DNA of 9,035 bases from positions 1 to 9,035 of the forward strand of contig JAQVWB010000073.1 of the NCBI GenBank assembly GCA_028698695.1, read 5' to 3'. Shown piece after piece: positions 1 through 5,571 of the stretch (positions are counted from its first letter, which is position 1; each line of letters begins with the position of its first letter). The notes beneath the pieces were generated by a model that saw only the letters and a program-made list of their open reading frames with translations, ran no database searches and was not told where the DNA came from. Origin of the DNA: Syntrophomonadaceae bacterium (GTDB taxonomy: Bacteria; Bacillota; Syntrophomonadia; Syntrophomonadales; Syntrophomonadaceae). The translations under genes were made by a program, and so were the position numbers.

Positions 1-703
1 ATTCCAGCGGTTCATTTAAGGCTATCTCCAGTTCTTCCTGATTTATCATATTTTCTTCCAGCATTCTTTGTAATACAATTATTTGCCTGCCACGGGCTGC
101 ATCAGGATTAATAAATGGATCGTAGTGACTGGGCCATTGAGTTAAACCGGCTAACAACGCAGCCTGAGCCAGACTTAATTCACTGGCATGCTTACCAAAA
201 TAATTACGGGCAGCCATTTCCACACCGTAAGCTCCCCGTCCGAAATATATAGTATTGCAATACATGGTCAGTATTTCATCTTTGCTGTATTCCCTTTCCA
301 ACTGCAGCGCGTAATAAAGTTCCAACGCCTTTCTGGTTAGCGTGCGTTCATTGGTCAGAAACAGGTTTTTAGCAGTTTGTTGTGTAATAGTACTGCCGCC
401 AGCCACAATCTTTTTTTCACGAATATTAAAATACAGGGCACGAAGTATACCAACCGGATCAACTCCATGATGACTATAGAATTTTTTATCCTCTACAGCA
501 ATTATTGCCGAAGTAAAATAAGTGGGTATCTCATTAATATTTAAGTTTATTCTATTTTGGGCTGTCAGACCTTTTATCTCCCGGCCATTTATATCATATA
601 CTACTGATGGCTCTGGTATTTCTACCCCGGGTAATCCTGATGAACATCCAGCCGTATTAAAAATGAGTAAAGCCAGAATAACAATGCTCAATATTTTCCG
701 CAT
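1..703 (-). CDS. Peptidoglycan glycosyltransferase (GT51; class A PBP or monofunctional), partial
   Basis: Polymerises lipid II into glycan strands at the outer face of the membrane. The frame starts at an ATG at 703-701 and stays open for 234 codons to the left edge, so the C-terminal part is missing. All five GT51 motifs are visible: EDKKFYSHHG (71-80, E71 being the expected catalytic Glu), GGSTITQQ (102-109), RKALE (124-128), YFGRGAYG (153-160) and LSLAQAALLAGL (176-187). The N terminus is a short hydrophobic segment (about 4-18) ending in AGC at 18-20, which may be a lipobox instead of the usual transmembrane anchor. Ribosome binding site is GGGGTGAG, 6 nt before the ATG. Because no transpeptidase domain is in view, a bifunctional class A PBP cannot be told from a monofunctional enzyme. 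Family call is firm; subtype is open. Confidence 0.93.
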   Translation of the reverse strand, partial: MRKILSIVILALLIFNTAGCSSGLPGVEIPEPSVVYDINGREIKGLTAQNRINLNINEIPTYFTSAIIAVEDKKFYSHHGVDPVGILRALYFNIREKKIVAGGSTITQQTAKNLFLTNERTLTRKALELYYALQLEREYSKDEILTMYCNTIYFGRGAYGVEMAARNYFGKHASELSLAQAALLAGLTQWPSHYDPFINPDAARGRQIIVLQRMLEENMINQEELEIALNEPLE

Positions 704-768
704 AAATCTCACCCCTATCCAGAATTTACCCATTTTCCAAGCAGTTTATCCGAAACTTTATACTTAAA

Positions 769-797
769 ATTATAATCATGAACAATTATGCTGACTA
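769..797 (-). promoter_or_regulatory. Possible sigma-A promoter of the glycosyltransferase gene
   Basis: Read on the minus strand: -35 TAGTCA (792-797, four of six consensus bases), a 17-bp spacer and a perfect -10 TATAAT (769-774). It would leave a leader of about 60 nt. The -35 touches the U-tract of the preceding terminator, which fits a new transcription unit starting here. The poor -35 keeps confidence low. Confidence 0.4.
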
Positions 798-835
798 AAA
801 AAACCCCTTATCAGGATAAAACTGACAAGAGGTTT
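797..835 (-). terminator. Rho-independent terminator of the DUF47 gene
   Basis: Read on the minus strand, arms at 822-835 and 801-814 form a 14-bp stem (two G-U pairs) with a 7-nt loop (815-821). A run of seven U follows directly (803-797). It lies 35 nt past the stop codon of the DUF47 gene and in front of the glycosyltransferase gene. Confidence 0.9.
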
Positions 836-870
836 CTAATTATTTGTATCATCATCTTAATTGGTAATTG

Positions 871-1500
871 TTATGAATATTTTATGCAGATATTAGTAAT
901 CAACTCTCCTACATCCTGAACATAATCCTGTGCCATTTCTATATGTTCGTAAACTTCTCTCCATTTAATTATGGTCAGCGGATCATGCTCGTGGTTTTCA
1001 AATAAACTGGCCACTCCATAGCGATATAATAAATCCTGCTTATTCTCCAACTCAACTATTTTATCACAAGATTTTAAAATTTCTTTTTTATTATGCTCGA
1101 TTCTATCCAGCAGATTAAAAGCCTTTTCCTGCAACAGCAGAGCTTCATATAATACATCCAGCATTTCTTTGACCTGTGTGTCAGGTTCACCGGTCTTATA
1201 CAAAATCATACGATCAATTATCCCAGTAATATAGTCAAGAGTAGCAGCTAGTTTTTGTACCAGTTGAAATGCATCTTCCCGATCAAAGGGAAGAATAAAG
1301 GTGCTGTTTAATCTTCTTACCAGTTCCTGAATAATGAGGTCTCCCTCATTTTCCAGACTGGTTAGCTGCGCCAGCTTTTTATCCAGATTATTATAGTCGT
1401 CGGCAACACTGAGCAATATATCTCCCCCACGAACCACTATGCGGGCACTATCAGTAAAAAGCTGAAATAACTGTTCATCTTTCCTTCCAAATAACCGCAT
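871..1500 (-). CDS. DUF47 family protein, PhoU-like (putative phosphate transport regulator)
   Basis: A 209-residue, mostly helical cytoplasmic protein of the DUF47 (YkaA-like) family, which is related to PhoU and is usually encoded beside a low-affinity Pit phosphate transporter. Features seen: basic N terminus MRLFGRK, ENEGD at 50-54, FDRED at 72-76, D89/D96 in the third helix, and a second acidic set (E149/E152/D156 and E188/D192/D196). Two repeats with E-x-x-x-D metal-binding patterns are typical of PhoU-type helical bundles. Length is normal (about 205-215). No Pit gene adjoins it: the upstream neighbour is a radical SAM gene and downstream is a terminator. It has its own candidate promoter and a G8 ribosome binding site. 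The regulatory role is inferred from the family. Confidence 0.87.
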   Translation of the reverse strand: MRLFGRKDEQLFQLFTDSARIVVRGGDILLSVADDYNNLDKKLAQLTSLENEGDLIIQELVRRLNSTFILPFDREDAFQLVQKLAATLDYITGIIDRMILYKTGEPDTQVKEMLDVLYEALLLQEKAFNLLDRIEHNKKEILKSCDKIVELENKQDLLYRYGVASLFENHEHDPLTIIKWREVYEHIEMAQDYVQDVGELITNICIKYS

Positions 1501-1506
1501 CGCTGT

Positions 1507-1514
1507 CCCCCCCC
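1507..1514 (-). promoter_or_regulatory. Unusual G8 ribosome binding site of the DUF47 gene
   Basis: On the minus strand a run of eight G ends 6 nt before the ATG and is the only purine-rich stretch able to pair with the 16S anti-Shine-Dalgarno sequence. Most neighbours use AAGGAGG instead. The homopolymer could vary in length by slippage. Confidence 0.6.
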
Positions 1515-1536
1515 TGAAGTCCTGTTATAAATAACT

Positions 1537-1565
1537 ATAATATATCATGTTGTGAAGTATTACAA
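1537..1565 (-). promoter_or_regulatory. Sigma-A-type promoter of the DUF47 gene
   Basis: Minus strand: -35 TTGTAA (1560-1565), exactly 17 bp spacer, -10 TATTAT (1537-1542). It lies about 37 nt upstream of the start codon and gives a leader of roughly 30 nt. The -35 is embedded in the palindrome at 1555-1570. Confidence 0.55.
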
Positions 1566-1570
1566 TACTT
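1555..1570. repeat. 16-bp palindrome over the DUF47 promoter -35, candidate operator
   Basis: Perfect 7-bp arms AAGTATT and AATACTT separated by AC. It covers the -35 hexamer of the DUF47 promoter, a position where a bound dimeric repressor would block transcription. A looser inverted pair (ATAACTAT at 1531-1538, ATAGTTAT at 1584-1591) flanks it. I do not recognise the regulator. Confidence 0.45.
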
Positions 1571-1602
1571 ATAGATTGTATTCATAGTTATAGCAGCGTT
1601 GT

Positions 1603-2481
1603 TTACAAGGCCCTCAAATAATCCGGTCTTAAATAACTGCGATCATTTTTGGCAATAATGTCATTAATCAAATCAAGCATTTTTTGTTTATCCTGCGGCA
1701 ATCTGCCTTTTATGGGCAAATAGTTGGAAGCATGATTGCTTCTGAATTCACTGTCTACGACTTCTAAATTCTCAATCATTATTCGCATCTCATCCAGTAT
1801 CTCGAAAGGACCGGGTAATTCAAATTCTCCTCTTTCCATACGCCTGAATAACTCGGTTCGGGGAACAACCATCAACGTTAATGCTCCTATATAATCCGGA
1901 TTCATATCATTTAGAATTTTGGCAGTGTTGCGGGCATGGTCAACTGCTTCCGGTGTTCTGCCTGCCAAGCCCAATAAAACCGTTACTGATAATTGTATCC
2001 CTGCCTGGCGGATTCTCTTACCGGCTTCGACCATTTCATCATAAGTTACCCCTTTACGAATATCTATTAGCAACGGTTCATGGCCGGTTTCCACTCCCAG
2101 ATAAGCAATGGTCAACCCGGCAGCTTTCATGGCAGTAAGCTCAGACATTTCTTTTTTTAGTATGACATCCGGACTGGCATATACTCCTACATGTTTAAGA
2201 CTGGGAAAAGCAGCATATAAATCGCTTAATATTTCCAGCATATCAGATGTTGCCATGGCAATGGCATCGCCATCAGCTAAAAATACTTTTTCCACATCAC
2301 CATAGTATTGCTTGGCCATGCGAATATCAGTTTTTATTTCTTCCAGGGAACGGACATGGTACTTTTTATCTTTATACATGGCGCAGAAAGTACAACGGTT
2401 GTGAGTACAGCCAACGGTACACTGCAAAATATAACTGCGTGCTTCGCTGGGTGGTCTGAAAACATTTCCTTCATATCTCAT
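1603..2481 (-). CDS. Radical SAM protein with CX4CX2C cluster motif
   Basis: A 292-residue radical SAM enzyme that should use a [4Fe-4S] cluster to cleave S-adenosylmethionine; the substrate is unknown. The N-terminal motif reads C21-TVG-C25-THNR-C30-TF-C33. The last three Cys have CX4CX2C spacing instead of the classical CX3CX2C, and C21/C25 give an extra CX3C step. This GC(T/S)HNxCTFCxMY pattern typifies a widespread Elp3/COG1032-like subfamily of uncharacterised proteins, sometimes labelled coproporphyrinogen oxidase-like without support. Further barrel signs are LADGDAIAM (68-76), YLGVETGHE (126-134) and TVLLGLAGRTPE (167-178). No B12-binding or SPASM domain is visible. Ribosome binding site AAAGGAGG is strong. 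No convincing promoter was found. It is divergent from sspF. Confidence 0.88.
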   Translation of the reverse strand: MRYEGNVFRPPSEARSYILQCTVGCTHNRCTFCAMYKDKKYHVRSLEEIKTDIRMAKQYYGDVEKVFLADGDAIAMATSDMLEILSDLYAAFPSLKHVGVYASPDVILKKEMSELTAMKAAGLTIAYLGVETGHEPLLIDIRKGVTYDEMVEAGKRIRQAGIQLSVTVLLGLAGRTPEAVDHARNTAKILNDMNPDYIGALTLMVVPRTELFRRMERGEFELPGPFEILDEMRIMIENLEVVDSEFRSNHASNYLPIKGRLPQDKQKMLDLINDIIAKNDRSYLRPDYLRAL

Positions 2482-2538
2482 TTTTAATTCATCCTCCTTT
2501 ATAGACAGTGTATTACAAAACTGCCAAACTAGAAACTC

Positions 2539-2553
2539 TTTACATAATGTAAA
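2539..2553. repeat. 15-bp palindrome between divergent radical SAM and sspF genes
   Basis: Perfect 7-bp arms TTTACAT and ATGTAAA around a central A. It sits about 58 bp upstream of the radical SAM start and just upstream of the sspF promoter candidate. It could be an operator for either gene. AT-rich palindromes of this size can also arise by chance. Confidence 0.35.
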
Positions 2554-2564
2554 ATAATATCAAG

Positions 2565-2594
2565 CCATAATTTCGTACTGTTATTCACAAAATA
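2565..2594 (+). promoter_or_regulatory. Candidate sigma-G (forespore) promoter of sspF
   Basis: The -35 is CCATA (2565-2569; sigma-G consensus roughly GMATR), followed by an 18-bp spacer and a -10 of CAAAATA (2588-2594; consensus CATWNTA). No good sigma-A pair is present on this strand. The position, about 32 bp before the ATG, and forespore control of SASP genes in general support the call. Each element carries one mismatch. Confidence 0.42.
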
Positions 2595-2626
2595 ATACTG
2601 GTGCAATAAACAAGGAGGTATTTTGT

Positions 2627-2812
2627 ATGGCAAGAAAACCAGGAATTATGTCTGAGGCCCTTAAATATGAAATAGCTCGTGAATTGGGAGTAGACCAGTT
2701 GGTCAGTTCCCAAGGCTGGGGCGCGGTAAGTTCCAGGGACTGCGGCAATATGGTAAAAAAGGCTATTGAAATCGCAGAGCGAAATATTGACCTCCAGAAT
2801 AACCATCTTTAA
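2627..2812 (+). CDS. sspF: Small acid-soluble spore protein, SspF type (alpha/beta-SASP family)
   Basis: A 61-residue spore-core protein expected to coat forespore DNA. The start MARKPGIMSEALKYEIAREL carries the SASP signature KYEIA (13-17), where the germination protease of the family acts. The second half, GWGAVSSRDCGNMVKKAIEI, matches from memory the B. subtilis SspF pattern (GWGEIRARDAGNMVKRAIEI), not the NGxVGG motif of major alpha/beta SASPs. Length matches SspF (about 61). Cys39 replaces the Ala recalled in SspF; alpha/beta SASPs normally lack Cys. Ribosome binding site AAGGAGGT lies 7 nt before the ATG. It is the only plus-strand gene in the window and is monocistronic, with a candidate sigma-G promoter and its own terminator. 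Confidence 0.9.
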   Translation: MARKPGIMSEALKYEIARELGVDQLVSSQGWGAVSSRDCGNMVKKAIEIAERNIDLQNNHL

Positions 2813-2827
2813 TTAAAGTTGCGCCGG

Positions 2828-2862
2828 CAGGGGAGATTTATTCTCCCCTGATTATATTTTTT
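2828..2862 (+). terminator. Terminator of sspF
   Basis: A 9-bp perfect stem (CAGGGGAGA at 2828-2836, TCTCCCCTG at 2842-2850) with loop TTTAT is followed by ATTATATTTTTT. The hairpin also lies past the convergent mgtC-like gene but lacks a U-tract on that strand, so it mainly serves sspF. Confidence 0.82.
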
Positions 2863-2882
2863 ACCCTGGGATATATTGTTTA

Positions 2883-3314
2883 TCAATTTAAATTATCTTT
2901 TTTCAAAATTTTCCTCTTGATTATCAAATCAACCAACCAAAAAATAATTACCGCTATAAAAACTGCTGTTACCGTAACATGATGCAATCCCGCACCAATT
3001 AAAATTCCCATAATAGCTGTTAACCACAGGGTTCCCGCTACAGATAAGCCCATAACCTGTTTATCATCAGATATCCAGATCAACCCGGTCCCAATAAACC
3101 CCAAAGCTGATACAACCTGTGCTGATAAACGACCCGGGTCACTAAACCAGGGGCCGGCAAAAATTTTATAAAATTCGGTTGAGGTAATAGTAATCAGCGC
3201 TGCAGCTATGCAGGTAATGGCAAACATTCTGGCATTACGCGCATCAGTAATGGAAATCCCTACAATTGTTCCTATTATACCGGCAATAACCAGACGCAGT
3301 ATATAATCAATCAT
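2883..3314 (-). CDS. MgtC/SapB family membrane protein, short form
   Basis: A 143-residue polytopic inner-membrane protein. The family signature is the stretch DPGRLSAQVVSALGFIGTGL (59-78) followed by GLSVAGTLWLTAIMGILIGAG (89-109). Hydrophobic segments lie at about 4-22, 30-46, 65-81, 90-110 and 114-132, with a basic tail (KRKILKKDN). Family members are linked to Mg2+ homeostasis or virulence in some bacteria; here the role is unknown. It lacks the C-terminal soluble domain of classical MgtC and the usual GxERE after the first helix (here GISITDAR), so it is divergent. It starts 11 nt after guaB and its weak ribosome binding site (AGGTAG) overlaps the guaB stop, implying co-transcription and translational coupling. 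Confidence 0.85.
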   Translation of the reverse strand: MIDYILRLVIAGIIGTIVGISITDARNARMFAITCIAAALITITSTEFYKIFAGPWFSDPGRLSAQVVSALGFIGTGLIWISDDKQVMGLSVAGTLWLTAIMGILIGAGLHHVTVTAVFIAVIIFWLVDLIIKRKILKKDNLN

Positions 3315-3325
3315 AATACAGCTAC

Positions 3326-4777
3326 CTATAAAACTCTATAATTAGGCGCCTCTTTGGTTATAGAAACATCATGGGGATGACTTTCAGTCAACCCGGCATT
3401 AGTAATACGTATAAACTGCGTGTTATTTTTCATTTCTTCAATATTTCGCACACCACAATAACCCATACCAGCTCTCAGGCCTCCAATAAGCTGGAAAATG
3501 GTTTCCGCAACAAATCCTTTATAGGGAACCCGACCTTCAATGCCTTCCGGCACCAGCTTCTGAGCATCTTCCTGAAAATATCGGTCACTGCTGCCATCCA
3601 CCATGGCACCCATGGAGCCCATACCCCGATATACTTTATAGCTTCTCCCCTGAAGAATGACAGCTTCACCAGGGCTTTCCTCAGTTCCGGCCAGCAAATT
3701 GCCTAACATGACTACATCAGCCCCGGCGGCAATCGCCTTGACGATATCACCGGAATATTTTATACCGCCATCTGCAATAATTGGTATACCATATTTCCTG
3801 GCTACACTGGAACAATCAGTTACGGCAGTAATTTGTGGTACCCCGATACCGGCAACCACCCGGGTAGTACAGATAGAACCTGGCCCTATTCCTACTTTTA
3901 CTGAATCAACCCCGGCTTTTATTAATGCTTCGGTAGCTTCTCCGGTAGCCACATTTCCAGCTATTAAGTCCATTTCAGGATACTTGCGTCTAATTTCTTT
4001 TACTGCATTAATTACGGCTGATGAATGTCCATGGGCAGTATCAACTACTATTACATCAACTCCGGCCTTTTTCAAAGCCTCCACTCTTTCCATGGTATCT
4101 TTGGCAACACCTACAGCGGCCCCGGATAACAATCTTCCATGTTTATCCTTGGCAGCATGAGGATATTTATAGGTTTTCTCAATATCCTTTATTGTAATTA
4201 AACCCATAAGGTTATATTCTTTGTCTACTAACGGCAGTTTCTCAATTTTATATTTGCGCAGTATTTCCATGGCCTCGTTCATGGTGGTACCAACCGGAGC
4301 AGTTACAAGACGTTCACTGGTCATTACGTCTTTAATTAATTGACTGAAATCAGTTTCAAAACGAATATCCCGGTTGGTTATAATTCCTACCAGTTTGCGC
4401 CCCTCGGTAATAGGTACACCCGATATTCGATAATGTTCCATTATATCAAGGGCATCCTGAATTTTATTTTCCGGTGCCAGGAAAAATGGATCTGTAATTA
4501 CACCATGTTCTGAGCGTTTTACACGATCCACCATATTAGCCTGCTGTTCAATAGACATGTTTTTATGCAATATACCTATGCCACCCTCACGGGCAACTGC
4601 AATAGCCATGCGGGTTTCAGTAACCGTGTCCATTCCGGCACTCATTATGGGAACTTCCAGCCTGATATTGCGCGTTAACTGAGTCGATACATCAACCTCT
4701 CGGGGCATTATATCCGAATGACCTGGGATCAGTAATACATCATCAAAGGTGAGACCCTCTTTAGCAAATTTGTCCAT
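3326..4777 (-). CDS. guaB: Inosine-5'-monophosphate dehydrogenase
   Basis: Oxidises IMP to XMP with NAD+, the first committed step of GMP synthesis, in the cytoplasm. The 483-residue length is standard. Visible motifs: SAGMDTVTE (46-54), GGIGILHKNMS (65-75), a tandem CBS (Bateman) insert at about 94-205, DTAHGHS (246-252), GNVATGE (274-280), the catalytic loop GPGSICTTR (298-306) with nucleophile C303, ADGGIKYSGD (335-344), the flap RYFQ (399-402) with R399/Y400, and GGLRAGMGYCG (432-442). Nothing essential is missing. Ribosome binding site AAGGAGG lies 10 nt before the ATG. It is followed closely by the mgtC-like gene. A candidate sigma-A promoter lies just upstream, and I see no purine riboswitch in the short leader. 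Confidence 0.98.
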   Translation of the reverse strand: MDKFAKEGLTFDDVLLIPGHSDIMPREVDVSTQLTRNIRLEVPIMSAGMDTVTETRMAIAVAREGGIGILHKNMSIEQQANMVDRVKRSEHGVITDPFFLAPENKIQDALDIMEHYRISGVPITEGRKLVGIITNRDIRFETDFSQLIKDVMTSERLVTAPVGTTMNEAMEILRKYKIEKLPLVDKEYNLMGLITIKDIEKTYKYPHAAKDKHGRLLSGAAVGVAKDTMERVEALKKAGVDVIVVDTAHGHSSAVINAVKEIRRKYPEMDLIAGNVATGEATEALIKAGVDSVKVGIGPGSICTTRVVAGIGVPQITAVTDCSSVARKYGIPIIADGGIKYSGDIVKAIAAGADVVMLGNLLAGTEESPGEAVILQGRSYKVYRGMGSMGAMVDGSSDRYFQEDAQKLVPEGIEGRVPYKGFVAETIFQLIGGLRAGMGYCGVRNIEEMKNNTQFIRITNAGLTESHPHDVSITKEAPNYRVL

Positions 4778-4819
4778 GACATTATGGCCTCCTTATAAAA
4801 ATTTTAGTTATATTATCGT

Positions 4820-4849
4820 ATTATAAACCAAGATGCAATACTCCTCCAA
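4820..4849 (-). promoter_or_regulatory. guaB: Candidate sigma-A promoter of guaB
   Basis: Minus strand: perfect -10 TATAAT (4820-4825), 18-bp spacer and -35 TTGGAG (4844-4849, three of six). The AT-rich palindrome directly upstream could act as an UP element. Expected leader is about 35 nt. Confidence 0.45.
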
Positions 4850-4850
4850 T

Positions 4851-4880
4851 GCATAATAATTAATTAATTTAATTATTTGC
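4851..4880. repeat. 30-bp imperfect AT-rich palindrome upstream of guaB
   Basis: Inner arms AATAATTAA (4855-4863) and TTAATTATT (4869-4877) are perfect, around TTAAT. After one mismatch, GCA and TGC extend the symmetry at the ends, giving 12 of 13 pairs. It abuts the -35 of the guaB promoter, so an operator or UP element is possible. Confidence 0.5.
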
Positions 4881-4961
4881 TGTCACGTCATTTTAGATTT
4901 TTAATCTGCCAGCGGGGAAGATTCTTATTTGTAGGATTTATTTTTGCCGGCAATGCCAAAG

Positions 4962-5195
4962 CTAATCACCGCCAACCACAGAACTGATACCATAGTGAAA
5001 GAAGTGTTCCTGCAAATTTTTTACCGTTTTCACACTAACTCCAAATTCATTGGCCATTGATTCCAGCGAATGATTTTTTTCTATGGCAGCAATAAATGCA
5101 TCAAAATCAATTCCGGCGTCGGCAGTCATTTCTACCAGAGACGGTATTCGGCTCCAGGGCGGAAAGCTTCCCATTTCTAGATTCTCATTGCTCAT
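4962..5195 (-). CDS. Small helix-turn-helix-like protein of unknown function
   Basis: A 77-residue protein. After a Pro-rich start (FPPWSRIPSLVEM, 11-23) comes a helical part, with SLESMANEFGVSVKTVKNLQ (43-62) shaped like a helix-turn-helix: a helix, the turn FGVS and a recognition-like helix VKTVKNLQ. It ends in HYGISSVVGGD. I recall similar short proteins in other Clostridia but know no function. Ribosome binding site AAAGGAGG lies 9 nt before the ATG. It sits between the terminator closing the ymxH cluster and the guaB promoter, so it is probably its own unit or depends on read-through; no clear promoter is visible. The start region is partly duplicated upstream (5200-5229). It could be a transcription factor, but DNA binding is inferred only from the motif. 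Confidence 0.75.
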   Translation of the reverse strand: MSNENLEMGSFPPWSRIPSLVEMTADAGIDFDAFIAAIEKNHSLESMANEFGVSVKTVKNLQEHFFHYGISSVVGGD

Positions 5196-5233
5196 TTTTT
5201 CATGCCTCCTTTAATTTTAGATTGCTCATTTTT
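5187..5233. repeat. 13-bp direct repeat duplicating the start region of the 77-residue gene
   Basis: ATTGCTCATTTTT occurs at 5187-5199 and 5221-5233. On the minus strand each copy reads AAAAATGAGCAAT, i.e. a start codon with Ser-Asn. The upstream copy opens a 9-codon frame (MSNLKLKEA, 5200-5229) whose stop lies just past the Shine-Dalgarno of the real gene. Confidence 0.7.
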
Positions 5234-5243
5234 CTGGACAGCC

Positions 5244-5285
5244 ATACAAAAAACAGGCCTCATCCAAGAGGCCTGTTTTTTGTAT
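5244..5285 (-). terminator. Strong bidirectional terminator closing the ylxY-ymxH cluster
   Basis: A perfect 18-bp inverted repeat (5244-5261 and 5268-5285) with a 6-nt loop; the GC core is CAGGCCTC/GAGGCCTG and the outer part is A6/T6. On either strand the hairpin ends in a T6 run, so it can work both ways. It begins 6 nt after the ymxH stop codon on the minus strand. Confidence 0.93.
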
Positions 5286-5290
5286 TTTAT

Positions 5291-5560
5291 TTATATGGAG
5301 TTATTCTTTAGTCGCATGTGGGTTTGGTCCAAATCAACTACTATTACTTCGCGGCCAATCTTTTTAACCGCTTCCCAGGGTATGACCAGTTTTTGTCGAT
5401 CAGCCCAAAAGGTAAAGGCGTTCCCCCGGTTGGGAAGAATAATGGATACGATATCACCAGTTTCCCCATTCACCAGCATATCAGATTCCCCCACCGTGCC
5501 CATTCGCATGCCGTCATAAATGTTGACCATTTCCTTGCCGTTTAATTCATTTAATCGCAT
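5291..5560 (-). CDS. ymxH: YlmC/YmxH family sporulation protein, PRC-barrel
   Basis: An 89-residue protein with a PRC-barrel fold: MRLNELNGKEMVNIYDGMRM, then GTVGESDMLVNGETGDIVSI, PNRG, and LVIPWEAVKKIGREVIVVDL. This is the YlmC/YmxH pattern of spore formers, small proteins of unknown biochemical role; the B. subtilis homologue also follows mlpA. I start at 5560: the protein then begins as the family does, and GGGGGGTAAGG lies directly upstream. An ATG at 5602 is in frame but would overlap dut by 32 nt. The C terminus has a 14-residue extension (DQTHMRLKNNSI region) beyond the usual end at VxLVxL. The gap to dut is 10 nt. Confidence 0.9.
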   Translation of the reverse strand: MRLNELNGKEMVNIYDGMRMGTVGESDMLVNGETGDIVSIILPNRGNAFTFWADRQKLVIPWEAVKKIGREVIVVDLDQTHMRLKNNSI

Positions 5561-5571
5561 CCTTACCCCCC
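5561..5571 (-). promoter_or_regulatory. ymxH: Ribosome binding site that decides the ymxH start
   Basis: Minus strand GGGGGGTAAGG directly precedes the ATG at 5560-5558. It overlaps the first base of the dut stop codon, which suggests translational coupling with dut. No comparable site lies before the ATG at 5602. Confidence 0.6.

Noticed and set aside
522..767. An 81-codon plus-strand frame near the left end
   Set aside because: It is antisense to the N-terminal part of the glycosyltransferase gene, whose GT51 motifs are unmistakable.
2496..2525. TTGGCA-18 bp-TATAAA promoter for the radical SAM gene
   Set aside because: The hexamers are good, but the -10 runs into the AAAGGAGG, so transcripts would begin inside the Shine-Dalgarno.
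2585..2806. A 73-codon minus-strand frame
   Set aside because: It lies antisense to sspF, has no ribosome binding site and looks like no known protein.
3657..4160. A 167-codon open frame on the plus strand
   Set aside because: It is antisense to guaB, low in complexity (Ala, Thr, Pro, Ser rich) and resembles no family. It is a shadow of conserved guaB codons, as is the frame at 3371-3706.
4922..4960. GC-rich TTGCCGGCAA followed by A-rich sequence as a terminator of the 77-residue gene
   Set aside because: The palindrome has no loop, no longer stem can be paired around it, and no U-tract follows.
4778..4961. Purine riboswitch or small RNA in the 184-base region before guaB
   Set aside because: The leader after the likely promoter is only about 35 nt, and no riboswitch-like set of helices is visible.
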